A stretch of DNA of 19,056 nt from assembly GCA_035535315.1 (NCBI GenBank), contig DATLQD010000155.1:1-19056 (forward strand), read 5' to 3'. The position numbers were made by a program, and so were the translations under genes. Of the stretch, positions 1-6,915 are shown piece after piece. This stretch comes from DASQGA01 sp035535315 (lineage in GTDB: Bacteria; Actinomycetota; Thermoleophilia; Gaiellales; Gaiellaceae). The notes below the pieces were generated by a model. It was not told where the DNA came from, ran no database searches, and saw only the letters and a program-made list of their open reading frames with translations. The first letter of the stretch is position 1. The number at the start of each line of letters is the position of its first letter.

Positions 1-153
1 AAGGATCCGGTGGAGATCTCGGTGCACGGCGACACGATCCTGCTCGAGAAGCCACACTCGGCCTGCGTCTTCTGCGGGAGCGAGCAGAAACTTGGAGAGC
101 ATCGCGGCCGGTCCGTCTGCCGCTCCTGCATCCGCGAGCTGACCCGGGCCTAA
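1..153 (+). CDS. AbrB/MazE-family regulator with C-terminal zinc ribbon (3' part only)
   Basis: The 5' end lies outside the window; 50 residues and a TAA stop are visible. The fragment begins with the end of a swapped-hairpin AbrB-like domain (PVEISVHGDTILLEK, the 'ls v-gd-iiLek' strand pattern). A small zinc ribbon follows, with CxxC at fragment residues 22-25 and CxxC at 40-43. AbrB/SpoVT/MazE proteins bind DNA as dimers and act as transition-state or antitoxin-like regulators. The version with an appended four-cysteine tail is, from general knowledge, common in Firmicutes and Actinobacteria. It is convergent with rsmI, with 10 bases between the stops. The target is unknown. The family call is fairly secure from the strand motif plus the zinc ribbon, but the DNA-binding N-terminus is not seen here. 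Confidence 0.75.
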   Translation, partial: KDPVEISVHGDTILLEKPHSACVFCGSEQKLGEHRGRSVCRSCIRELTRA

Positions 154-163
154 GCAATCCCTC

Positions 164-961
164 CTAGAGCGAGTCGCGGTAGAGCCGGTTCTTCGAGTGC
201 CCGGTCAGCCGGGCAACGATGTCCGCGGCGCGGCGGCGCGGGATTCCCCCCTCGACGAGTTCCGAGACTACGGTGGAGGCTTCGAGCTCGTCGGCCTTCG
301 GTTGCGGCGCACCCGGGCCGATCACAAGCGTGATTTCGCCCTTCGGCGCCTCCGTGAAGCGGGCCGCGACGTCGGCGGCCGAGCCTCGCACGACCTCCTC
401 GAAGCGCTTAGTCAGCTCGCGGCACACCGCAACGGGGCGCGAGGGCTCTGCGGCGGCGAGGCTGGCCAAGCTCGCTGGCAGCCGCCGGGGCGACTCGAAG
501 GCGACCGTCGTCCCCTCCGGCAGCTCGGCCCAGAGCCGCGTGAGCGCCTCCTTGGCCCGCGGCAGGTAGCCGACGAAGGTGTACCGCTCGCCGACGAGAC
601 CGCTTGCCACGAGCGCCGTCTCGACGGCCGAGGGACCGGGGAGGACGGTGACGGGAACCCCGTGGTCGATCGCGGCCGCGATCAGGCGGGCGCCGGGATC
701 GTTGACGCCGGGAAGGCCGGCGTCGCTCGCAAGGGCGACCGTCTCGCCAGCTTGGAGGCGCGGCACGATCTCGGCCGTGCGCGCGGCCTCGTTATGGCGG
801 TGATAGCTCACCAGTCGAGCGGAAACGCCGTGCCGGTCGAGGAGGACCCGGGTCCGTCGGGTGTCCTCGCAAAGGACGACGTCCGCTTCGCCGAGCGCCC
901 TGAGCGCTCGAAGCGTCACGTCCTCGAGGTTCCCGATCGGCGTCGGGCAGACGACAAGCAT
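164..961 (-). CDS. rsmI: 16S rRNA (cytidine1402-2'-O)-methyltransferase RsmI
   Basis: RsmI is an SAM-dependent methyltransferase that 2'-O-methylates C1402 in the decoding centre of 16S rRNA. The 265-residue protein has the family pattern in order: PTPIGNLEDVTLRAL near the N-terminus, CEDTRRTRVLL, SYHRHNE, ASDAGLPGVNDPG, VLPGPSAVETALVASGL, FVGYLPR, FESPRRL, RELTKRFEE and KGEITLVI. A short C-terminal helical domain ends in GHSKNRLYRDSL. Length is typical or slightly short (E. coli about 286). I chose the ATG at 961, which overlaps the upstream ROK kinase stop by one base (TGATG). A TTG at 964 would add one Met and is less likely. The close junction suggests translational coupling with the ROK gene, although the two functions are unrelated. 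Confidence 0.95.
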   Translation of the reverse strand: MLVVCPTPIGNLEDVTLRALRALGEADVVLCEDTRRTRVLLDRHGVSARLVSYHRHNEAARTAEIVPRLQAGETVALASDAGLPGVNDPGARLIAAAIDHGVPVTVLPGPSAVETALVASGLVGERYTFVGYLPRAKEALTRLWAELPEGTTVAFESPRRLPASLASLAAAEPSRPVAVCRELTKRFEEVVRGSAADVAARFTEAPKGEITLVIGPGAPQPKADELEASTVVSELVEGGIPRRRAADIVARLTGHSKNRLYRDSL

Positions 962-1932
962 CAACCATCTTGGCGGCTGGAAGGGGCTTCGGCCGCCTGG
1001 AACCCGACCAAGCCTGCACCGATCAGCCCCGCCTCGACGCCAAGCACGGCGAGCTCGATCCGGACCTGGTCTCGGGCGGGCGCGAGGGCGGTCTCGGCAA
1101 CAACCTTCCGCGCCGGGTCGAGCAGGAATCGGCCCGCGCGCGCGAAGCCACCGCCGACGACGACGACCTCCGGGTTGAAGATGTTCACGTAGCTTGCGAT
1201 CCCGACGCCGAGGCGCGAGCCGACGCGCTCGATCACCTCGCGGGCGTCCCCCGCCGCCGCCGCCGCAAGCTCCACCGCGAGCTTTGCGTCGATGTCCTTG
1301 CCCGCGGCTGCGGCACGTCCGAGGTCTCCGTCTGGTCGCTCGGACGCTGTCTCCCGCGCGAGCAGCTCAGCGGCCGTGCCGGAGGCGTAGGCCTCCAGGT
1401 GGCCTGTGCCGGGGCACGTGCCCTGACAGGGTGGCCCGTCGAAGTTGATGGTCATGTGGCCGAGCTCGCCGGCGCCCCCTGTGAAACCGCGATAAAGCTT
1501 TCCGTTCAGGATGAGCCCACCGCCGACGCCGGTTCCGAGCGTCAGCATCAGCATGTGGTCGCTCCCCCGCCCCGCCCCGAGCGCGTGCTCGGCCACGGCA
1601 GCGGCGTTCGCGTCGTTCTCGATCGTCACCGGCAGCCCGACCCGCTCGGCGATCCGGTCGCGGAGGTCGACCCCTTCGAGCGGGATGTTCACCGAGGACT
1701 CCGCGCGGCCCGTGCGCTGGTCGATCAGCGACGGGACTCCCAAAGCGATGCCGACCACGTCGTCGTTCACGAGCTCCTCGACGGCGACTTCGATCTGGGC
1801 CAGCACCGCGTCCTCGTTCGAGGTGTCAGTGGCCCGGACCTTCCGTTCGACGACTACGCCCTCGCGGTCGACCAGCCCGGCGAGGAGCTTCGTCCCGCCG
1901 AGGTCCATCCCGATGACGTACTCGTCTGCCAC
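961..1932 (-). CDS. ROK-family sugar kinase (probable glucokinase)
   Basis: A ROK (repressor, ORF, kinase) protein of 323 residues without an N-terminal helix-turn-helix, so an enzyme rather than a repressor. The phosphate-1 motif DLGGTK is at 10-15, the catalytic Asp lies in ENDANA (D107), LGTGVGGGLILNG follows near 132-144, and the substrate/zinc region GELGHM is at 155-160. The zinc motif reads C169-x3-C173-PGTG-H178-LE, where the textbook ROK signature has CxCGxxGCxE, so a His occupies the place of the last Cys. The likely reaction is ATP-dependent phosphorylation of glucose or a related hexose, but specificity cannot be read from sequence. The start is a GTG at 1932 with no strong Shine-Dalgarno sequence. 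It is divergent from the LCP gene with 50 bases between them, and coupled to rsmI downstream. Confidence 0.9.
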   Translation of the reverse strand: MADEYVIGMDLGGTKLLAGLVDREGVVVERKVRATDTSNEDAVLAQIEVAVEELVNDDVVGIALGVPSLIDQRTGRAESSVNIPLEGVDLRDRIAERVGLPVTIENDANAAAVAEHALGAGRGSDHMLMLTLGTGVGGGLILNGKLYRGFTGGAGELGHMTINFDGPPCQGTCPGTGHLEAYASGTAAELLARETASERPDGDLGRAAAAGKDIDAKLAVELAAAAAGDAREVIERVGSRLGVGIASYVNIFNPEVVVVGGGFARAGRFLLDPARKVVAETALAPARDQVRIELAVLGVEAGLIGAGLVGFQAAEAPSSRQDG

Positions 1933-1966
1933 TTGGTGAACCGGATAGGGGCTCCAGGCCCGCGGC

Positions 1967-1972
1967 TACCAT
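1967..1972 (+). promoter_or_regulatory. Candidate -10 element for the LCP gene
   Basis: TACCAT fits the actinobacterial -10 pattern TANNNT and ends 10 bases before the GTG at 1983, so transcription would begin only a few bases before the start codon. No good -35 or Shine-Dalgarno sequence is visible. The hexamer is short and the call is tentative. Confidence 0.3.
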
Positions 1973-1982
1973 AACCCGTCGC

Positions 1983-3152
1983 GTGCCCAGCAAAGACAAG
2001 CCGTACAAGGTCTACCGAGGCGGGCGCACCAAAGGCCCGATCAAGCCGATTCCGAAGGAGTCGCCGCGCCGCGACCCCGCGCCTGCTCGGGACGGGGACG
2101 GCTACGACGGCGCCTACGCGCCCGCGCCCAAGAAACGCCGGCGTTGGGGCCGCAAGGTCGCCGCCTTGCTCGTCCTCGTACTCGTGCTCGCGATCGTGTG
2201 GGGAATCCTTGGCTTCCTTGCATTCCGAAGCGGCGTCAAGGACGCCAACGCGCGCCTCGACCCGCAGGCGAGGGCTGCACTGGCGCCGCAGGAAGGCTCG
2301 CTTCTCTCGAACCCGACCAATGTGCTCCTGCTCGGCGCCGACGTCGGGAGCAAGAGCCGCGCGGGGTCAGGGAACGGCCGCTCCGACTCGATTATGCTCA
2401 TCCACACCGATCCCGACGAGCACCGGCTGGCGCTCCTCTCGATCCCCCGCGATCTCCGCGTCACGATCCCGGGCCGCGGCGAGGACAAGGTGAACTCGGC
2501 CTATTCGAACGGTGGCCCTGCCCTCGCGATCAAGACGATTGCGAACCTGACTGGGCTGCCCGTCAACCACGTCATGATCGTCGACTTCAAGTCCTTTGGC
2601 GAAGTCGTCGACGCGATCGGCGGTGTCACGATCAACGTGAAGAAACCGATCCTCTCGAGGTTTGAGTGCCCGTACCCGGCGGAGCGCTGCGCCAGCTGGA
2701 AGGGTTATCGCTTCCGCAAGGGGGAGCAGGAGATGAACGGCCACCGGGCGCTCGTCTATGCCCGCGTCCGCAAGAACGAGCTGAATCCCGCCGAGAACGA
2801 CTTCAGCCGCGCCGAGCGCCAGCAGCAGGTCGTCCAGGCGATTTCAGACAAGACCGTGGGCTTCTGGGGGTATCTGCACATGCCGCTAGTCGGGGACGAT
2901 CTCGTCAAGCCGCTCGCGACCGACCTTTCAGCCTGGGAGTTCGTTCAGCTCGGGTGGGTGAAGTTCCGCGCGCCCTCCAGTCAGACTCTGAAGTGCCACC
3001 TCGGCGGGACGCCGTCGATCGTGGGTGGTGCGTCCGTGATCCTGGGGAGCGAGGACAACGCCGGCGTTCTGTCGATGGTGACGGGCGAGAGCGCCCCGCA
3101 GCCGCCCCCGCCGGGTAGCCCCTTCAACCCAGGCTGCCGCGTCGGCGGCTAG
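1983..3152 (+). CDS. LytR-CpsA-Psr (LCP) family cell-wall glycopolymer ligase
   Basis: LCP enzymes transfer lipid-linked glycopolymers (teichoic acid, arabinogalactan, capsule) onto peptidoglycan at the outer face of the membrane. This 389-residue protein has a basic, proline-rich cytoplasmic N-terminus (1-58), one membrane helix (about 59-81) and an extracellular LCP domain from about 112. Active-site landmarks are RSDS (133-136), IPRD with R156 and D157, the DKVNSAY segment near 168, and the downstream VYARVRKN...DFSRAERQQQ block, whose arginines bind the pyrophosphate. A C-terminal extension contains two cysteines (LKCHLGG and NPGCRVGG) that could form a disulfide, and a short proline run. 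The start is a GTG at 1983. The stop is inside a CTAG shared with the convergent FmdB-like gene. Its substrate is unknown. Confidence 0.93.
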   Translation: MPSKDKPYKVYRGGRTKGPIKPIPKESPRRDPAPARDGDGYDGAYAPAPKKRRRWGRKVAALLVLVLVLAIVWGILGFLAFRSGVKDANARLDPQARAALAPQEGSLLSNPTNVLLLGADVGSKSRAGSGNGRSDSIMLIHTDPDEHRLALLSIPRDLRVTIPGRGEDKVNSAYSNGGPALAIKTIANLTGLPVNHVMIVDFKSFGEVVDAIGGVTINVKKPILSRFECPYPAERCASWKGYRFRKGEQEMNGHRALVYARVRKNELNPAENDFSRAERQQQVVQAISDKTVGFWGYLHMPLVGDDLVKPLATDLSAWEFVQLGWVKFRAPSSQTLKCHLGGTPSIVGGASVILGSEDNAGVLSMVTGESAPQPPPPGSPFNPGCRVGG

Positions 3153-3451
3153 GCCTCGGCCGCCTTCTTCTCGGGCTTGTCGGGCTTCTTCTTCTCGTCC
3201 GACTTGCTTTCGGAGGGCGAGCTCTCCGCGGAGGAGCTGTCCCCGTCCTTGCCGGTGTCGCGCTTGCGCCCGCCGCGGCCGTAGTCCGTCGAGTAGAAGC
3301 CCGACCCCTTGAAGTGGATCGCGGCTGGATACAGGACCTTGACCAGGGGCGCCTCGCCGCAGATCTGACACTCTTCCGGGGGCGGGTCGCTCATCCGCTG
3401 GAAGAGCTCGAAGGTGTGACCGTTGGGGCAGCGGTACTCGTAAGTCGGCAT
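3149..3451 (-). CDS. FmdB-like zinc-ribbon protein
   Basis: A 100-residue protein starting MPTYEYRCPNGHTFELF, the conserved opening of the FmdB/CxxC_CxxC_SSSS putative regulatory family. Likely zinc ligands are C8, then H12 in place of the second Cys of the first knuckle, and C28/C31 in ECQICG. The block VLYPAAIHFKGSGFYSTDYG is typical of the family. Residues after about 65 form a low-complexity charged tail rich in Lys, Ser, Glu and Asp, probably disordered. The exact function of the family is not settled; it was first described beside formamidase/amidase genes as a putative regulator. It converges on the LCP gene, overlapping its stop, and is divergent from the first GT-C gene. Confidence 0.88.
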   Translation of the reverse strand: MPTYEYRCPNGHTFELFQRMSDPPPEECQICGEAPLVKVLYPAAIHFKGSGFYSTDYGRGGRKRDTGKDGDSSSAESSPSESKSDEKKKPDKPEKKAAEA

Positions 3452-3489
3452 AAACAGGAAGGGAAAAAGGGCCGGGTTTGCGGGAAAAG

Positions 3490-5127
3490 ATGCTACCAGG
3501 CGGCCCTGCCGTCATCGGCACTCCGGACTCGAAAGTGCCAGCGCCTGTGAAGCGTCGCCACCGCCTCGCCGAGCGGGTCTCGCTCGACCTTCATCACGCT
3601 TCCGTCGCGGCCCTCACCGGCGCACTCGCAGGCTTCCTGGTCGCTCGAATCCACGCCTGGCCCCCCAACGAAGACGAGGCGCTCGCGTTCTTCGTCTCGG
3701 GACGGCCGCTTGGCGAGCTGCTGCACACGGTTCTCCAGGAGCGCGGCGGGGCGCCGCTTCACTTCCTGCTTGCCCATCTCGCAGGCCTCGTGTCCCCCGG
3801 GCTCACGAGCCTCCGCCTCGTGTCGGTCGCTTGCGCGGTCGCTTCCATCCCTGCGATCGCCGCTTTGATCGGCCGCCTCGCAGGCAGGCGAGTTGCGCTC
3901 GTCGCGACGATCCTGGTGACGACGAGTTGGATGCTGCTCTTCCACGGCGTCTTCGGGCGCATGTACGCGCTCTTCCTGCTGACGTCAACGCTCTCGTTCC
4001 TCGCGCTCCTGGCCGCCCTCGACCGTGGAGACCGCCTGCGCTGGGCCGTGTGGGTGATCGCCACGCTGGCGGTCGTCGCCTCCCACCCCTTCGGCGCCTT
4101 CGTCCTCGCGACGCAGGCAGGCTTCGTGCTCATTCGGTGGCGCCGGGAGCGGATCTCACCGCTCGCTGCCGGCATGTCGTTCCTCGCCGTCGCCGTCCTT
4201 GCGACGCCGCTCTGGCTTGGCTATGCGCGACTCTCCGAGCGCTATCGGTCGGCGCCGGACGAGGATCGGGGCGGGCTGGGACCGACGGAACTGGCGAGAT
4301 ACGTCCGCCGAGTCCTCGGCGATTTCTCGGTCGGCTGGACTCCCGGCTTCCTGCTCGTCCTGTTCGCAGCTGTGCTCGGCCTCGCCGTGCTCGCCCGGAC
4401 GAGACCCCGCGCCGCCGTGCTCGCCGCGATCGTGGTGCCTCTGGCCGCGCTCGACCTCAGCGTCGGACGGGTCTTCGGCACCACCCAGGCGGGGACGCGG
4501 CACCTCATCTTCGCTCTCCCCTTCTTCGCGATGCTCGTGGCGGCGGGGCTCCTGCGGGCCGTTCCCCCGAGGGCTTTCGCCGTCGCCTTGGCGGCGTTGG
4601 TCTCCGCTCAGCTTGCCTGGGCATGGGCGGTCACGCCGGCGCTCTTCGCCGGGGAGGACCCCGCTCGGGTCGCCGCTCGCGCTCGGGCCGCCGATTGGCT
4701 CGCCGCCCGGGCACGCTCCGACGACCTCCTCTTTGCGTTCGACCCCCTCTATCTCGGCGCGTGGGAGCGCGGCGCTCCCTACGGGGACGCGACGCTCGTA
4801 CCCCGCATCGACCCCGGCCTCATGAGCTCGACGCTCGAGGATGAAGGCGAGGCGCTCGGGCGCGGCGTCTGGGTTCTCGACGCGAGCAGCCCTGACGACT
4901 CGTCGGAGAGGCTCTCGATCGCTGGACACTCACCCGGCCCGGAGTTCGAGGCTCGTGCCTTCGGGCCGTTCCTGGTCGTCAGGACGATCGCGCCGGTCGG
5001 GAGCCCGGCGGAGTTCCTCGATTACACGATCCGCGTCGAGCGGCTCGGTGAAGAGCTGGGCGTCGCGAGCGCGCACGACACGCGCCTCGCGGTCGAGGCT
5101 GCGCTCGCCCGGGTCAGGGGGACCTGA
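3490..5127 (+). CDS. GT-C membrane glycosyltransferase (GT39/PMT-like), copy 1
   Basis: A polytopic membrane protein of about 545 residues. After a basic N-terminus comes a first helix, then an external loop with the acidic motif NEDEA (D62 from the ATG start), as expected for the catalytic Asp of GT-C enzymes of the PMT/ArnT type. These enzymes use polyprenyl-phosphate sugars to glycosylate proteins or lipids outside the membrane. Other landmarks are RPLGE, ERGGAPLHF, FGRMYALF (155-162) and SHPFGAFVLA, followed by several more helices and a soluble C-terminal part from about 380. The start is uncertain: TTG 3478, ATG 3490 and GTG 3547 are all in frame and none has a clear ribosome site; I used the ATG. 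It is a paralog of the gene it converges with and overlaps that gene by 14 bases. Donor and acceptor are unknown. Confidence 0.8.
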   Translation: MLPGGPAVIGTPDSKVPAPVKRRHRLAERVSLDLHHASVAALTGALAGFLVARIHAWPPNEDEALAFFVSGRPLGELLHTVLQERGGAPLHFLLAHLAGLVSPGLTSLRLVSVACAVASIPAIAALIGRLAGRRVALVATILVTTSWMLLFHGVFGRMYALFLLTSTLSFLALLAALDRGDRLRWAVWVIATLAVVASHPFGAFVLATQAGFVLIRWRRERISPLAAGMSFLAVAVLATPLWLGYARLSERYRSAPDEDRGGLGPTELARYVRRVLGDFSVGWTPGFLLVLFAAVLGLAVLARTRPRAAVLAAIVVPLAALDLSVGRVFGTTQAGTRHLIFALPFFAMLVAAGLLRAVPPRAFAVALAALVSAQLAWAWAVTPALFAGEDPARVAARARAADWLAARARSDDLLFAFDPLYLGAWERGAPYGDATLVPRIDPGLMSSTLEDEGEALGRGVWVLDASSPDDSSERLSIAGHSPGPEFEARAFGPFLVVRTIAPVGSPAEFLDYTIRVERLGEELGVASAHDTRLAVEAALARVRGT

Positions 5128-6712
5128 GCGCTCCGCGGAGGCCCTTGATGTTCGAGCGAAGGTAGTACTCCACTTCGGTCCCGGCCGGAGGACGAGCGGT
5201 CGCGAGGGTGGTCTCGAGCACGTGGGCCGCTTCGCTCAACACGGTTCGGGGGCTGCTGAACGGCCCGCCGACGCGTATGACAAGCCATCCTCCCGGGTAG
5301 GCGCGCACGTCGACACCGGGGCCGAGCGCCTTCGAAACCCGCCGCCCGTCGATGAAGTAATCGCTCGGCACCGCCACGAAGAGCACACCTGGGTCTCGCG
5401 GCACGCGGTCGATTGAACGGCGTATGACCGACGCCTCGACGGGCGGAAGCGTCGTCGCCCGCGCCGCCTCGGGCAGCGCGGCGAGAAAGAGAGGCGAATA
5501 GGGAAACAGGACGTCGCCCTGCCGCACCCTCCGACGGACGAATTCTGCCGGCGCGACAACACGGTCGCCACCCAGCGCCACGTCCCTGGGTCCTCCGCCG
5601 AGGATGATGTTGGGACGGTCGCGCGGGTCCGAGACGCCGCCGGGGGGCGCTACCAGCGCCAGGGCTGCGAGGACGACGAGAGCGGCCCCCGAGATCAGAA
5701 CGCCGCGCTCTCCCAACATCGCGACGGCGACGCCGACGAGTGCCGCCCAGAGCGGCAAGAGGAACACGAGGTGCCGTGGAGAGAGCGCCGGGTCCGTTTC
5801 GGTCGTCGCGACTACGAGCAGGATCGGCGGCGTGACAAGGACGATCGCCGTCAGGAGGCCCAGGGACGGCTCCCTCCGGGCGACGAGAGTGAGACCGGCG
5901 GCCGCAAGGAGGACGAAGACGACGACGAGAGGACCGTGACCGCCCGCGAACGATCCGAGCGCACGCGTGAGCTGCGACCACGCCCGTTCCGGGGAGGCGA
6001 GCCGCTCCCCCTCGCCGACCCCGACCGAGTAGCGCTCGGCGAGGCGCAGGTTCGCGACCACGAAGGGGACGCCAAGGAGCCCGACCGCGATGACGGGCGC
6101 GGCGCGCCGGATCCCGCGGCCGTGCCAGAGAACGGCCGCGACCAGGCCCTCGGCAGCCAGGAGGATCGCTCCGTAGGGATGGACCGCCGGCAATAGTGCG
6201 GCAGCCGCTGCAGCTGCCAGCGCCGACCCGACGGTTTGCCGTCGTAGTGCGACCACGAACAGGTCGAGGGCAAGCACGGCTACAGCTGCGAAGAGGGCAT
6301 ACATGCGCCCGAAGCTTCCGTAGACGCCGAGCACGGTCGAGGTTGCGACGACGATCGCCGCCGCCCCACCGGCAACCGGCCCGGCGAGCCGGCGAGCAAG
6401 GTCGTAGGTGAGGAGCGTGGTCGCGAGTGCGAAGACCACGGAGAGCCACCGAAGCGCGTCCGGCGACGTGTCCGCGACGAGGGCGAAGTGGGCAAGAACG
6501 AAGTGGAGCGGCGATCCGCCACGCTCCGTGAGGACTGTGTCGACGACCTCGCCGAGCGGGCGAACCGACACGAGGCCGGCCACCGCCTCGTCTTCGACCA
6601 GCGGCTTCGATCCGACGGCGGGGGCGAGCCTTGCTAGCAGGAACCCGGCGGCGCCGGCCAGAGCGGCGAGCCCGAGGGCGGTCTCAGCGCGGCCGGTCGG
6701 CCTGACGCTCAC
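5114..6712 (-). CDS. GT-C membrane glycosyltransferase (GT39/PMT-like), copy 2
   Basis: A 532-residue polytopic protein clearly related to the convergent neighbour. It shares the external-loop acidic motif VEDEA (40-44), RPLGE, ERGGSPLHF, ARRLAG, FGRMYALF (134-141) and the HPYGAILLA segment, with the same order of helices and a soluble C-terminal domain. By family it should move a sugar from a polyprenyl-phosphate donor to an acceptor on the outside of the membrane. The start is a GTG at 6712 with a GAGGAG ten bases upstream, so the gene begins inside the last 29 bases of the upstream 69-residue gene and is probably translationally coupled to it. It overlaps copy 1 at the 3' end by 14 bases. 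The C-terminal 40 residues differ between the copies. Substrates are unknown. Confidence 0.82.
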   Translation of the reverse strand: MSVRPTGRAETALGLAALAGAAGFLLARLAPAVGSKPLVEDEAVAGLVSVRPLGEVVDTVLTERGGSPLHFVLAHFALVADTSPDALRWLSVVFALATTLLTYDLARRLAGPVAGGAAAIVVATSTVLGVYGSFGRMYALFAAVAVLALDLFVVALRRQTVGSALAAAAAAALLPAVHPYGAILLAAEGLVAAVLWHGRGIRRAAPVIAVGLLGVPFVVANLRLAERYSVGVGEGERLASPERAWSQLTRALGSFAGGHGPLVVVFVLLAAAGLTLVARREPSLGLLTAIVLVTPPILLVVATTETDPALSPRHLVFLLPLWAALVGVAVAMLGERGVLISGAALVVLAALALVAPPGGVSDPRDRPNIILGGGPRDVALGGDRVVAPAEFVRRRVRQGDVLFPYSPLFLAALPEAARATTLPPVEASVIRRSIDRVPRDPGVLFVAVPSDYFIDGRRVSKALGPGVDVRAYPGGWLVIRVGGPFSSPRTVLSEAAHVLETTLATARPPAGTEVEYYLRSNIKGLRGALRSP

Positions 6713-6893
6713 GCTCGACGAGCTCCTCGTAGCAGGGGGCCTGCTCGAAAGCCGCGAGCCCGGCGGGAGTCGGCCGCTTGCCCGGCGCCCGTGTCATCCT
6801 CATCCGGCCCGCGGCGGCCAGGCCGGCGGCGCTGCCGACGAGCCCGCCGAGCAGGAACGACCGGAACGTGCCTCGGCGTCGATCCCCGTCCAC
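6684..6893 (-). CDS. Small single-helix membrane protein, unknown function
   Basis: A 69-residue protein read from a GTG at 6893. It has a basic start (DGDRRRGTFR), one glycine/alanine-rich helix (about 12-29, LLGGLVGSAAGLAAAG) of glycine-zipper character, then a basic and polar tail with AFEQAPCYEELVERERQ. I do not recognise the family. Support for it being real: it fills the space between two genes, its 3' end overlaps the start of the GT-C gene by 29 bases, and the tail has the look of a folded amphipathic segment. No Shine-Dalgarno sequence precedes the GTG, so it may be leaderless. It may assist or anchor the downstream glycosyltransferase, but that is inference from position only. Confidence 0.6.
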   Translation of the reverse strand: MDGDRRRGTFRSFLLGGLVGSAAGLAAAGRMRMTRAPGKRPTPAGLAAFEQAPCYEELVERERQADRPR

Positions 6894-6903
6894 GGCGCAA
6901 GTG

Positions 6904-6909
6904 TAGGTT
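6904..6909 (+). promoter_or_regulatory. Candidate -10 element for a leaderless psuK transcript
   Basis: TAGGTT matches the actinobacterial TANNNT -10 pattern and ends six bases before the ATG at 6916. This is the geometry expected if transcription starts at the A of the start codon. No Shine-Dalgarno sequence is present, which agrees with a leaderless mRNA. The -35 region is not recognisable, and the hexamer alone is weak evidence. Confidence 0.35.
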
Positions 6910-6915
6910 CCCGCG

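Noticed and set aside
197..1192. Long plus-strand open frames across rsmI and the ROK gene
   Set aside because: They are shadows of the minus-strand genes, with Arg/Ala/Gly-biased composition and no domain, whereas the minus frames carry full RsmI and ROK motifs.
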